Below are positions 42,684 through 50,798 of a stretch of 64,000 nt of DNA, one piece after another (position 1 is the first letter of the stretch; every line of letters begins with the position of its first letter). Under the pieces are notes generated by a model. The model was given only the letters and a program-made list of their open reading frames with translations. It did not search any database and was not told the origin of the DNA. This DNA is from Acetobacteraceae bacterium (GTDB taxonomy: Bacteria > Pseudomonadota > Alphaproteobacteria > Acetobacterales > Acetobacteraceae), in NCBI GenBank assembly GCA_022842185.1, contig JALHQB010000008.1:47411-111410 (forward strand), in the 5' to 3' direction. The position numbers and the translations under genes are program-made.

Positions 42684-44366
42684 TCAAGGGGACGGCGCCG
42701 GATCGCGCAGCAGCGAATCGGCAATGCTGTCCTGCGCCGGCGCCAGGGGGTCGCGCGGCAGCACCCGATGCGTGAGCACCATGGCCGCCAGGTCGCGCCG
42801 ATCCGGCACGGCCGTGGCCTCCCACGCCAGCGCCGTTGCCGAGGTGACATTGTACAGCCCCGTTGCCGCCTGGCGCGCCAGCACGGCGCCGCCATCGCCG
42901 CACGCATGGCGTGCGAGGGCGAAGGCGCGGTCCGTGGCATCCTCAAGGCCTGGCAGGGAGCCGTCCCGGAGGCCGGACAGATGCGCCGCCAGCGCCTCCA
43001 GCGACCCTTCCCGCGCCGCCGCCCGCAGCACATCGAGGGCGACGATGTTCGACGTGCCTTCCCAGATCGACCCCAGATGCGCGTCGCGCACCAGGCGCGC
43101 ATCGGGGAAGTCCTCAATGTATCCACAGCCGCCGCGCACTTCCATCGCATCGCCGGTGACGACACGCGCGTCGCGACAGGCGCGGAACTTCAGCAGTGGC
43201 GTCAGGATGCGCAGCAGGGCATAGGCGCCCGGTTCGCCCGCATCGGACCGGCGAAGCGCCTCCGCTGTCTGGAACACCATCGTGCGGGCCTGTTCCGCGC
43301 GGACAAGCATCTTCGCCAATTGCCGGCGCATCAGCGGCAGCGCGACGATCGGCGTGCCGAAGGCGATGCGGCGATGGGCGATGAACAGCGCCTCCGTCAC
43401 CGCCTTCCTCATCATGCCCGCCGCGCGCACGCCGTTGGACAGGCGGGAATTGTTCACCATGTCGGCCATCTGCCGCATCCCGGCGCCTGGCTCGCCGATC
43501 ATCCAGGCGGTGGCGCCATCCAGCGTGATCTCGCCCGATGCCATGGATCGCGTTCCGAGTTTCTCCTTCAGCCGCACGATGCGGTAGAGGTTGGGCGTGC
43601 CATCGGGCAGGACGCGCGGCAGCAGGAACAGCGACACGCCCTTGATGCCTGCCGGTGCGCCTTCCGGCCGTGCCAGCACCATCGCCAGTTCCGCATCGGC
43701 GTTGGAGCAGAACCATTTGTCGCCGGTCAGCGCCCAGGAGCCGTCGGCCCGCGGCGCGGCGGTCACGGCGGTGTTGGCGATGTCCGACCCCGCGCCCTGT
43801 TCGGTCATGAACATCGCGCCCTGATACAGATCGTCCATGTCCTGCGACGTAAGCGCAGGCAGGTATCGTTCCACCAGCGCCGGCGCGCCGAACTTCCGCA
43901 GCGTGCGCGTCAGGCTGTCGGTCATCGAGACCGGGCAGCACAGGCCGAACTCCGCCTGCACGAACAGATAGGTGATCGCATACTTCGCTGCCGCCGGCAT
44001 CGGGTCCGGCCAATCCAGCACGCCGCCGCGATGCGACAGCGCGGCCAGGCCGTACTCACCGAAGGCCAGCCGCTCCATCTCCCGATAGACGGGGTGGTAG
44101 GCGATGGATTGGGCGTCCTCGCCCCGCCGCGTGCGATGGACCAGTTCGGGCGGGTTCACATCCGCCGTCGATGCGAGATCGGCCAGCCGCCCGCCAGCCA
44201 GCCCGCCCAGCCGGTCCAGATGCGGCGTCAGATGCGCCAGCAGGTCGGGCGGCAGATACAGCGGCAGCAGCGCCGCCAAGGCCGGGTCCGCGCGATATAG
44301 GTTCAGGCCGTGGCTGTCGGGCACGGCCTCGGCGCCCACCGGGGCGGGGCGGTTGGTGATGCTCAT
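42684..44366 (-). CDS. AidB-like acyl-CoA dehydrogenase
   Basis: A 560-residue flavoprotein of the AidB branch of acyl-CoA dehydrogenases. Markers are GLNLYRADPALAALLPLYLP at the N-terminus, AMFMTEQGAGSDIANT (FAD/substrate loop), GDKWFCSNADAEL, RLKEKLGTRSMASGEI, EVRGGCGYIEDFPDARL and HLGSIWEGTSNIVALD. AidB protects DNA against alkylation by an unclear mechanism and has weak isovaleryl-CoA dehydrogenase activity; the physiological substrate here is unknown. It lies 41 nt downstream of homospermidine synthase on the same strand. Confidence 0.88.
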   Translation of the reverse strand: MSITNRPAPVGAEAVPDSHGLNLYRADPALAALLPLYLPPDLLAHLTPHLDRLGGLAGGRLADLASTADVNPPELVHRTRRGEDAQSIAYHPVYREMERLAFGEYGLAALSHRGGVLDWPDPMPAAAKYAITYLFVQAEFGLCCPVSMTDSLTRTLRKFGAPALVERYLPALTSQDMDDLYQGAMFMTEQGAGSDIANTAVTAAPRADGSWALTGDKWFCSNADAELAMVLARPEGAPAGIKGVSLFLLPRVLPDGTPNLYRIVRLKEKLGTRSMASGEITLDGATAWMIGEPGAGMRQMADMVNNSRLSNGVRAAGMMRKAVTEALFIAHRRIAFGTPIVALPLMRRQLAKMLVRAEQARTMVFQTAEALRRSDAGEPGAYALLRILTPLLKFRACRDARVVTGDAMEVRGGCGYIEDFPDARLVRDAHLGSIWEGTSNIVALDVLRAAAREGSLEALAAHLSGLRDGSLPGLEDATDRAFALARHACGDGGAVLARQAATGLYNVTSATALAWEATAVPDRRDLAAMVLTHRVLPRDPLAPAQDSIADSLLRDPAPSP

Positions 44367-44407
44367 GGGCGTCTCCTCAGGCTTGAGGATACGCCCATGA
44401 CGGCCGG

Positions 44408-45814
44408 TCAGACGACCCGGAAGTTCTTGAACTGCCAGGAGCAGTCAGTGTCCACATCCTCGGGGAACAGCGCGCCGCGGTCCTGCAGCGGCGTCCAGTC
44501 GGAATACACACCGGCCATCTCGCCCAGATAGGGGAAGCAGATCTCCAGCGCGCGAGCGTGGTCCATCTCATCGGCTTCCAGCACGCCCTGGTCCGGGTTC
44601 TCGATGGCATGGACAAGACCCGCCAGCACCGCGACGCACACCTGCAACGACGTCGCGTTGTTGTGCGGCGCCAGCGCGCGTGCTTCCTCCACCGTCAGGC
44701 GCGACCCATACCAATACGCGCCCTTCTCATGCCCCATCAGCAGCACGCCGAGTTCATCCATTCCTGAGGTGATCTCATCCATCATCAACCGCTTCTCAGG
44801 CTGGATTTCCCAGTTGCGGCCGGCGAACTCATGCACGGACAGCACCGCATCGTCGGATGGATGATAGGCGTAGTGCGCTGTCGGGCGATGCAGCACGGCA
44901 CCGGACGCATCGCGATGCGTGTAGTAATCCGCCAGCGAGATCGATTCATTGTGCGTGATCAGGAAGGAATGCATCGGCCCTTCCAGCGGCGTCCAGGACC
45001 GCACGCGTGTGGAAGCGCCCGGCCGCATAAGGTAGATCGCGGCATCGCAGCCGAAATCATGGCGGTGGCCATCCTCCGGCAGCGCCTTTTCATGGCTGCC
45101 CCAGCCGAGTTCGGCCGGCTGGCAACCCTCGCCGGTGAAGCCGTCGATCGACCAGGTGTTGACGAACTCACCGCGCTTCTTCGGGTGGCCGGCGGCCACC
45201 TGCGTGTCGCGCTCGGCGATGTGGATGACCTTCACACCCAGATCAGCGGCCAGCTTCGCCCAGCCTTCGCGGTTGGCCGGCACGGTCGCGTCGCGCCCGG
45301 TGTCGCGCGCGATGTCCAGCATCGCCTGCTTCACGAAATGCGAGACCAGGCCGGGATTGGCGCCATGCGTCGTCACTGCGGTCGGGCCGGAGCCGGTCTT
45401 GAGCGCCAGCGCCGATTCACGCAGCGCATAGTTCGACCGCTGCGACGGCGACAGGGACGGGTCGGTGTAACCCCCCACCCACGGTTCGATGCAGGTGTCG
45501 AGATACAGCGCGCCGATCTCCCGGCACAGCGTGATGAGCGCGACGGAGGACACATCGACCGACAGGTTGCACAGGAAGTCGCCCTTCGACAGCCGCGCGC
45601 GCAGCTCGGCCTCGTAGTTCTCGCGCGTCAGCGGCAGGACCGTATGCTTCACGCCGGCTTCCGCCGCGATCGCCGCGCCACGATCGTCGGAGGTGACGAT
45701 CTCGATGCGGTCCTTCGGCATGTCGATATGGCGCAGGATCAGCGGCAGGACACCCTGGCCGATCGACCCGAAGCCGAGCATGATCATACGGCCGGCGAAG
45801 GCGACGTGCTTCAT
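44408..45814 (-). CDS. hss: Homospermidine synthase
   Basis: A 468-residue NAD-dependent enzyme that makes sym-homospermidine from putrescine. The Rossmann motif IMLGFGSIGQGVLPLIL sits at the N-terminus. LSVDVSSVALITLCREIGAL, LDTCIEPWVGGYTD, VTTHGANPGLVSHFVKQAML and VHEFAGRNWEIQPEKR are strongly conserved in bacterial homospermidine synthases, and the length is normal. It follows the ornithine decarboxylase gene by 20 nt, so the pair supplies putrescine and then homospermidine, a typical alphaproteobacterial polyamine route. Confidence 0.95.
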   Translation of the reverse strand: MKHVAFAGRMIMLGFGSIGQGVLPLILRHIDMPKDRIEIVTSDDRGAAIAAEAGVKHTVLPLTRENYEAELRARLSKGDFLCNLSVDVSSVALITLCREIGALYLDTCIEPWVGGYTDPSLSPSQRSNYALRESALALKTGSGPTAVTTHGANPGLVSHFVKQAMLDIARDTGRDATVPANREGWAKLAADLGVKVIHIAERDTQVAAGHPKKRGEFVNTWSIDGFTGEGCQPAELGWGSHEKALPEDGHRHDFGCDAAIYLMRPGASTRVRSWTPLEGPMHSFLITHNESISLADYYTHRDASGAVLHRPTAHYAYHPSDDAVLSVHEFAGRNWEIQPEKRLMMDEITSGMDELGVLLMGHEKGAYWYGSRLTVEEARALAPHNNATSLQVCVAVLAGLVHAIENPDQGVLEADEMDHARALEICFPYLGEMAGVYSDWTPLQDRGALFPEDVDTDCSWQFKNFRVV

Positions 45815-45834
45815 CGTTCTGTCTTCCTCAATAT

Positions 45835-47058
45835 TCAGGCGGCGCGGGCCGCTGCGGCTTCATAACCTGCCGTTGCCAACATGGGCGAATCAGACACTTC
45901 CGTGACATGGGCGCGATCAAAGCCATTGAACGCCGTCCGCAACGCTGTGCCATAGGCGCCGAGTTGGCCGATCTCGATCCAGTCGCCTTCCGCCACGTCG
46001 GCGGGCAGCGTCCAGGGGCCGCGCATCACATCGGCGCTGTCACAAGTCGGACCAAAAAGCGTAAAGATGCGCGTCACCTCGGCGGCTTCGGCATCCGGGC
46101 GGATCAGCCGATGCGGGAACTGGAAGCCCGGCGCGCCGGCATCCGACAGCGCGCCATACACGCCATCATTCACATACAGCGCATCGCCACGCCGCTGCTG
46201 CACCTGCACCACCACGGAGGCGCCGCCCGCCACCAGCGCACGGCCGGGTTCGGCCCACAGCCGCACGCCCTGCGGCAGCAGCGCGGCACCGTCGCGGATC
46301 GCGTCCATGAAGGCGGACAGCGGCGGTGGCTCGGACCCCGGATAGGCGACCGGGAAACCACCGCCGACATCGACGATCTCGACCTCAACGCCCGATGCCG
46401 AGATGACCTCGGCGGCCAGCGTCAGCGCGCGCGTCCAGGCGGTCGGGTCCATGCACTGCGACCCGACATGGAAGGACAGGCCAAGCCGCGCGGCATGCGG
46501 GCGCGCCGCGCGCAGCAGGGCGGCCGCGTCCGCCGGCGCCGCGCCGAACTTGCCCGAAAGGTCATATGCGGCGTTGCCCTTTGGCAGCGCCAGCCGCACG
46601 ACCAGGCCGAGATCCTCGCCGTCGCCGGTCTCCTGGATGATCTTGGTGAGTTCGTTGTCGGTATCGAGAACGAAGTCGCGCACGCCGTGCTGCGACCAGG
46701 CCGCGCGGATCGCGCTACGCGCCTTCACCGGATGCATGAAATGGATGGCGGCTTCGGGGAACAGGGACCGCACCAGCCGCACCTCGGCATCCGAGGCGCA
46801 GTCGAAATGCGCGACACCACCGGCCGCGATGGCGCGCAGCATGGTCGGTTCGGCATTGCACTTCACCGCATACAGCACGTCGCCCGGAAACGCCGCGACA
46901 AAGGCGCGCGCGGCATCGCTCACCGCATGCGGGCGCAGGCAGTGGACGGGTTCCTCCGGCCGCAGGGACGCGACCACGGCATCGACGCTGGCGCGGCGGG
47001 TGGCTGCGGCGGGACGGCGGAGCGGCGCGACTGCGCCGCGCGGGCGGAATTGGGTCAT
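45835..47058 (-). CDS. Ornithine decarboxylase-like (fold III PLP) enzyme
   Basis: A 407-residue alanine-racemase-fold decarboxylase. The PLP lysine is in DVLYAVKCNAEPTMLRA near residue 65. LSFHVGSQCMDPTAWTRAL, VDVGGGFPVAYPG (phosphate site), WAEPGRALVAGGASVVV and LFGPTCDSADVMRGPW (active-site Cys) are all characteristic of the ornithine/lysine decarboxylase group. With homospermidine synthase next, ornithine to putrescine is the likely reaction. It heads a minus-strand group and has a long leader (47059-47609) with a nested hairpin. Confidence 0.92.
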   Translation of the reverse strand: MTQFRPRGAVAPLRRPAAATRRASVDAVVASLRPEEPVHCLRPHAVSDAARAFVAAFPGDVLYAVKCNAEPTMLRAIAAGGVAHFDCASDAEVRLVRSLFPEAAIHFMHPVKARSAIRAAWSQHGVRDFVLDTDNELTKIIQETGDGEDLGLVVRLALPKGNAAYDLSGKFGAAPADAAALLRAARPHAARLGLSFHVGSQCMDPTAWTRALTLAAEVISASGVEVEIVDVGGGFPVAYPGSEPPPLSAFMDAIRDGAALLPQGVRLWAEPGRALVAGGASVVVQVQQRRGDALYVNDGVYGALSDAGAPGFQFPHRLIRPDAEAAEVTRIFTLFGPTCDSADVMRGPWTLPADVAEGDWIEIGQLGAYGTALRTAFNGFDRAHVTEVSDSPMLATAGYEAAAARAA

Positions 47059-47609
47059 CGCATCGTGACTTTCGGGGCAAGAAATTGCGCCCGCCGCCGC
47101 GCCTCAGCCTTCAAGGCGGGCGCAGCGGCGGGGAATGAGGGAGCCTTCCGGCCGTCCGCCACAGGCGACGTCCCGCAACCCCCTCGGCCCGCAGAACGGG
47201 CTTAGGGACGGGACGGCGGCGCAGCGGCGCGGATCAGGCGCTGCGGCTGATGCGATGGAGTTCCATCGCAAGGCGGCGGTCAGGCGACACAGGCGGCTCC
47301 CTCGAACCTTCCGGCCCACACACATGGCCGGATCGAACAAAGGACGCGTCCCGTCGTTGCTTGTGGCCCGGTGGTGGGGGCCTCGCGGCACGTGCGATGG
47401 CGTCAGCACCCGAAACGCCGGGTGCGGACGGGAAATAGTCTGGCGAGGCATCACATTGCAAGTGAAATCTCGCGCGGCCCCTATGAACGTAGCGCATATC
47501 GTCTGGCCGATCGCACGGAGGGCCGAAAAATGGCCGGATAGCCGCCTGCGTAACCGCCGCGGCACCGCCGGCGAAGCCTCAAACAGGCCGACCCCCGGAG
47601 GAACCACCC
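47059..47609. promoter_or_regulatory. 551-bp divergent leader of ODC and DUF1223 genes
   Basis: No convincing gene: the open frames on both strands (47104-47658 minus and 47135-47674 plus) overlap each other, lack domains and look like GC-driven artefacts. A nested hairpin lies at 47169-47210. The section 47420-47520 is less GC-rich and may hold promoters. CCGGAGGA before 47610 is the ribosome-binding site of the DUF1223 gene. The length suggests a regulated 5' leader for the decarboxylase. Confidence 0.5.
47169..47210 (-). promoter_or_regulatory. Nested stem-loop in the ODC leader
   Basis: CGTCCC (47169-47174) pairs with GGGACG (47205-47210). Inside, GCCCG-CAGAA-CGGGC (47187-47201) makes a second stem. 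It sits about 110-150 nt upstream of the decarboxylase start on its sense strand. It could be part of a regulatory RNA leader; structured leaders before ornithine decarboxylase genes (the speF motif) are known in alphaproteobacteria, but I cannot confirm a match. Confidence 0.4.
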
Positions 47610-48311
47610 ATGGACCGACGCCACCTTCTCGCTGCCACGCCTGCGCTGGTCGCGGCACCGCTGCGGGCCGCTGAACCCGCGACGCAGCCGCTGGTCGTGG
47701 AATTGTTCACATCCCAATCGTGCAATTCCTGCCCGCCGGCCGATGCGCTACTGGGTGAACTGGCGCGCGACCGGGCGGATCTGCTGGTGCTGTCCTATCA
47801 CGTCACCTACTGGAACCGGCTGGGCTGGCGGGATGTGTTCTCGCTGGATGAAGCCACCTGGCGGCAGCAGCGATACGCCGCCTCCATCGCCAACAGCGCC
47901 TATGGGCTGGGCCAAGTCTATACGCCGCAGATCGTGGTGCAGGGGCGGCGCGATGCGGTCGGGTCGGACCGCCGCGCCACGCTTGCCGCCATCGCGGCGG
48001 AATCGGTCCGGCCCGCCACCACGCTGCGCGTGCTGGATACCGAAGGCGCGGCGCGGATCGTGGTGGGGGAAGGCAGCGGCAGCGGATCATTGCTGCTGGT
48101 CGGGTATGATGCGCGGCATGTCGTCGCCATTCGCGGTGGCGAGAATGGTGGGCGGTCTTTGGCCTATACCAATGTGGTGCGCGGCATGGTCAATGCCGGC
48201 AGTTGGCAGGGCCGCGCGGTGCAGGTGCAGGCGACGCGGCCGGCGGGTCAGCGCCTTGCGGTGCTGTTGCAGGGGCGGGACGGCAGCATCATCGCGGCGG
48301 CGCGGGCGTAG
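47610..48311 (+). CDS. DUF1223 exported thioredoxin-fold protein
   Basis: A 233-residue protein with a Tat-like leader (MDRRHLLAATPALVAAPL). The family signature VVELFTSQSCNSCPPADALL, with a redox-like CNSC pair near residue 44, is followed by VLSYHVTYWNRLGWRDVF and YGLGQVYTPQIVVQGRRDAVG. DUF1223 proteins are predicted periplasmic thioredoxin-like proteins of unknown partner. A good GGAGGA precedes the ATG. The stop codon abuts the terminal inverted repeat of the structured element at 48311-48412. Confidence 0.88.
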   Translation: MDRRHLLAATPALVAAPLRAAEPATQPLVVELFTSQSCNSCPPADALLGELARDRADLLVLSYHVTYWNRLGWRDVFSLDEATWRQQRYAASIANSAYGLGQVYTPQIVVQGRRDAVGSDRRATLAAIAAESVRPATTLRVLDTEGAARIVVGEGSGSGSLLLVGYDARHVVAIRGGENGGRSLAYTNVVRGMVNAGSWQGRAVQVQATRPAGQRLAVLLQGRDGSIIAAARA

Positions 48312-48412
48312 AGCGTGATGACCGCAGGTGCGAAGGCACCGGAGGTCTGAATCACGCGACAGAGCAAAAGGTCGGAGCGGGATCGGTGAACGAATGTAAG
48401 CCGATCACGCTC
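48311..48412. repeat. Dispersed structured repeat, copy B, with terminal inverted repeats
   Basis: The 99-bp core (48314-48412) aligns gap-free with 24568-24666. This copy is bounded by perfect 9-bp inverted repeats, GAGCGTGAT and ATCACGCTC. It can fold as GCGTGAT/ATCACGC enclosing GACC/GGTC and GGTGC/GCACC, followed by GAGCGGGATCGGT with GCCGATCACGCTC (one mismatch, one G-U). Both converging genes end in its borders: the DUF1223 TAG shares its first base, and the agmatinase TGA lies inside the right repeat. It may act as a bidirectional terminator or be a mobile palindromic element. Confidence 0.75.
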
Positions 48413-49304
48413 CAGCGGCCGCCATCAGGCAGAGATACTCCCAGCCGATCGTCGCCGCCGCCAGCGCGGTGATCTCGGCCACGTCATAGGCCGGCGCGAC
48501 CTCCACCACATCCGCGCCGCGGAAGTCGATCCCCGCCAGCCGCCGCAGAATCCCCTGCGCCTGCCAGGTGGCAAGGCCGCCGATCTCCGGCGTGCCCGTC
48601 CCCGGCGCGAAGGCCGGGTCCAGCCCATCAATGTCGAAGGACAGATAGGCCGGGCCATCGCCCACCACCGCGCGGATCTGCGCGGCAATCGCGGCGGGCG
48701 TGCTTTCATGCACGTCCTGCGCTGGCACGATCGTGACGCCCTGGCCGCGCGTCCAGTCATACATCTCCGGCCAGGCGGGCGCGCGGATGCCGACCTGGAT
48801 CATCCGCTTGGGCGCGATCAGCCCCTCGGTGATCGCGTGCCAGAACACCGACCCATGGGCGAAGCGCTGGCCGAAATTATCCTCAGACGTGTCCAGATGC
48901 GCGTCGATATGCACGACGCCCACCGGCGCCCCGATGCGCTTCACCAGCGCGCGCAGCAGAGCCAGCGTCACGCCGTGCTCGCCACCGAAGGCCAGCAGGT
49001 GTTGCAACCCCGCCGCCTGCTGCTCGATCAGAGCGAGACTGCCGGCGATGTCGCCCAGCGCGATCTCGAACTCGCCGAGGTCGGACAGGTCCAGCGCGGT
49101 CGGGTCCACGCCGCTGTCCGGGTGGCGCCCATCCGTCAGCATGCGCGCAGCGGCGCGGATGGCGCGCGGGCCGTCCCGCGACCCGGCGCGGTTGGTGGTG
49201 CCAATGTCCATCGGCACGCCGGCGACGCAGAACGCCGCCCCCCTGTCATGCAGGCGGGCGCCGAGGAAGGCGTGCGGGGCGGCGAAGGTGATGGGCGTGA
49301 CCAT
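48405..49304 (-). CDS. Agmatinase/ureohydrolase family protein
   Basis: A 299-residue manganese ureohydrolase. Metal ligands are present in GVVHIDAHLDTSED (DAHxD) and YLSFDIDGLDPAFAPGTGTP (DxD). The first motif reads FGGEHGVTLALL where agmatinases usually have GGDHS. The N-terminal GVPMDIGTTNRAGSRDGP is typical of agmatinase and guanidinobutyrase. Agmatinase would yield putrescine, which fits the nearby decarboxylase and homospermidine synthase genes, but guanidino-acid hydrolases share these motifs. The last codons (GGAGCGTGA) are formed by the edge of the structured repeat. Confidence 0.85.
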   Translation of the reverse strand: MVTPITFAAPHAFLGARLHDRGAAFCVAGVPMDIGTTNRAGSRDGPRAIRAAARMLTDGRHPDSGVDPTALDLSDLGEFEIALGDIAGSLALIEQQAAGLQHLLAFGGEHGVTLALLRALVKRIGAPVGVVHIDAHLDTSEDNFGQRFAHGSVFWHAITEGLIAPKRMIQVGIRAPAWPEMYDWTRGQGVTIVPAQDVHESTPAAIAAQIRAVVGDGPAYLSFDIDGLDPAFAPGTGTPEIGGLATWQAQGILRRLAGIDFRGADVVEVAPAYDVAEITALAAATIGWEYLCLMAAAGA

Positions 49305-49372
49305 GTCGGCACCTTAAGCCCGGCGCGCGCTGCCCTGTCCAGAAGCCGCCCGCATCGGCTACCACCCTGCCC

Positions 49373-50551
49373 ATGACCCCTCTTTCGACCGGCCCGCGCC
49401 CCGCCCTCGATGCCATCCCCGGTTCGCTGATCCGCGAGGTCTCCGAGGCCGGCCGCGGCATCCCCGGCCTGATCCGCCTGTTCTTCGGTGAACCCGACAC
49501 GGTGACGCCCGACTTCATCCGCGACGCCGCCAAGGCTGCGCTGGATGCTGGGGAAACCTTCTACGCGCCGAACCCCGGCATCGCGCCGCTGCGGGATGCG
49601 ATCGCGCGGTATCTGACGCGCAACGGTCGGGCGGTGTCGGCGGATCGCGTTGCCGTCACAGCATCGGGTGTGAACGCGCTGATGCTGGTCGCGCAGGCGC
49701 TGCTCTCACCGGGCGATGAGCTCGTCATCCCGATGCCCGCCTGGCCGAACATGGATGGCATCGCGCGGGTGATGGGCGCGCAGGTCACGCCGCTGCCGCT
49801 GCGGATCGCCAATGGCGTCTGGCGCGTGGACATGGATGAATTGCTGGCGACGGTCACGCCGCGCACGCGGATGATCTTCCTCAACAGCCCCGGCAACCCG
49901 ACCGGCTGGACGCTGAGTGTGGAGGAACAGCGCGTCATTCTCGACCATTGCCGGCGCACCGGCACCTGGATCCTGGCCGATGATGTCTATGAACGGCTGT
50001 ATTTCGCGGGCGATGCCGCGCCGTCCTTCCTGTCCATCGCCGCGCGAGAGGACCGCGTGGTGTCGGTCAATTCCTTCTCCAAATCCTGGGCGATGACGGG
50101 CTGGCGGCTGGGTTGGATCGTCGCACCGCCGGCGCTGATGGACGGGCTGGCGAAGCTGAACGAGTTCAACATGTCCTCGGCGCCGACCTTCGTGCAGCAC
50201 GCCGGCGTTGTGGCGCTCGACCAGGGCGATGACTTCATTGCCGAGACGCGCGGCCGATACCGCGCGGCGCGCGACATCGCGCATGGCATCCTGTCCGCTG
50301 TGCCGGGCGTCACCGCGCCGCGGCCTGACGGCGCGATGTATCTGTTCCTGCGGGTGGAGGGCTGCACCGACAGCGTGGCGCTGGCCAAGTCTCTGCTGAC
50401 CAGCGCGGGCGTCGGCCTCGCGCCCGGTGCGGCGTTCGGTGCGGGTGGGGAGGGCCATCTCCGCCTGTGTTTCGCGCAATCCGAGGTTCGTTTGCGGACA
50501 GCCTGCACAAGCGTCGCGCAGGTGCTGACCGATCGCGCATCCCGGGCTTGA
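49373..50551 (+). CDS. Class I/II pyridoxal-phosphate aminotransferase
   Basis: A 392-residue fold-I aminotransferase. Landmarks are RLFFGEPDTVTPDFIRDAA, YAPNPGIAPLRDAIARYL, ASGVNALMLVAQALLSPGDE, PAWPNMDGIA, NSPGNPTGW (substrate/PLP site), DDVYERLYF and the PLP-lysine motif VNSFSKSWAMTGWRLGWIV. It belongs to the aspartate/aromatic aminotransferase group; exact amino acid is not readable. It is divergent from the agmatinase gene across 68 bp and is followed by DUF4089 and amidase genes on the same strand. Confidence 0.88.
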   Translation: MTPLSTGPRPALDAIPGSLIREVSEAGRGIPGLIRLFFGEPDTVTPDFIRDAAKAALDAGETFYAPNPGIAPLRDAIARYLTRNGRAVSADRVAVTASGVNALMLVAQALLSPGDELVIPMPAWPNMDGIARVMGAQVTPLPLRIANGVWRVDMDELLATVTPRTRMIFLNSPGNPTGWTLSVEEQRVILDHCRRTGTWILADDVYERLYFAGDAAPSFLSIAAREDRVVSVNSFSKSWAMTGWRLGWIVAPPALMDGLAKLNEFNMSSAPTFVQHAGVVALDQGDDFIAETRGRYRAARDIAHGILSAVPGVTAPRPDGAMYLFLRVEGCTDSVALAKSLLTSAGVGLAPGAAFGAGGEGHLRLCFAQSEVRLRTACTSVAQVLTDRASRA

Positions 50552-50603
50552 CGGGCGCGGCGTGGCGCGCAGCATGGTCGCCACACCCGCCAAGGATGCG
50601 ACG

Positions 50604-50798
50604 ATGCCCGACCCGATGGACAAGCCCCAATTCGACGCGCTGATGGCGCGCCTGGGCATCCCACTGACGGAAGCCGAGGCCGAGGGCATACGCGCCGTCA
50701 CCGGCAACATCCTGGACTTCGCCGCGCGCGTCCGCACCCCGCGCGACAATTTCGCCGAAACCGCGCTGACCTTCGCGCCGAAGGATGCCGCGAAATGA
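50604..50798 (+). CDS. DUF4089 (AtzG-like) small amidase partner
   Basis: A 64-residue protein: FDALMARLGIPLTEAEAEG, then ITGNILDF-like helix and DNFAETALTFAP. This pattern is that of DUF4089/AtzG proteins, small subunits encoded directly before GatA-like amidases such as the AtzE/AtzG pair of cyanuric acid catabolism. AGGA precedes ATG 50604; the frame also opens at GTG 50562. The stop overlaps the amidase start (ATGA), which supports a two-subunit complex. Confidence 0.8.
   Translation: MPDPMDKPQFDALMARLGIPLTEAEAEGIRAVTGNILDFAARVRTPRDNFAETALTFAPKDAAK

Noticed and set aside
41628..44300. 890-codon open frame on the plus strand
   Set aside because: It is antisense to AllE and the acyl-CoA dehydrogenase, has no recognisable domain and is Arg/His/Gln-rich, as expected for a shadow frame in GC-rich DNA.
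47104..47674. Overlapping 184- and 179-codon frames in the ODC leader
   Set aside because: They lie on opposite strands over the same bases, lack domains and ribosome-binding sites, and are rich in Arg, Pro and Gly.
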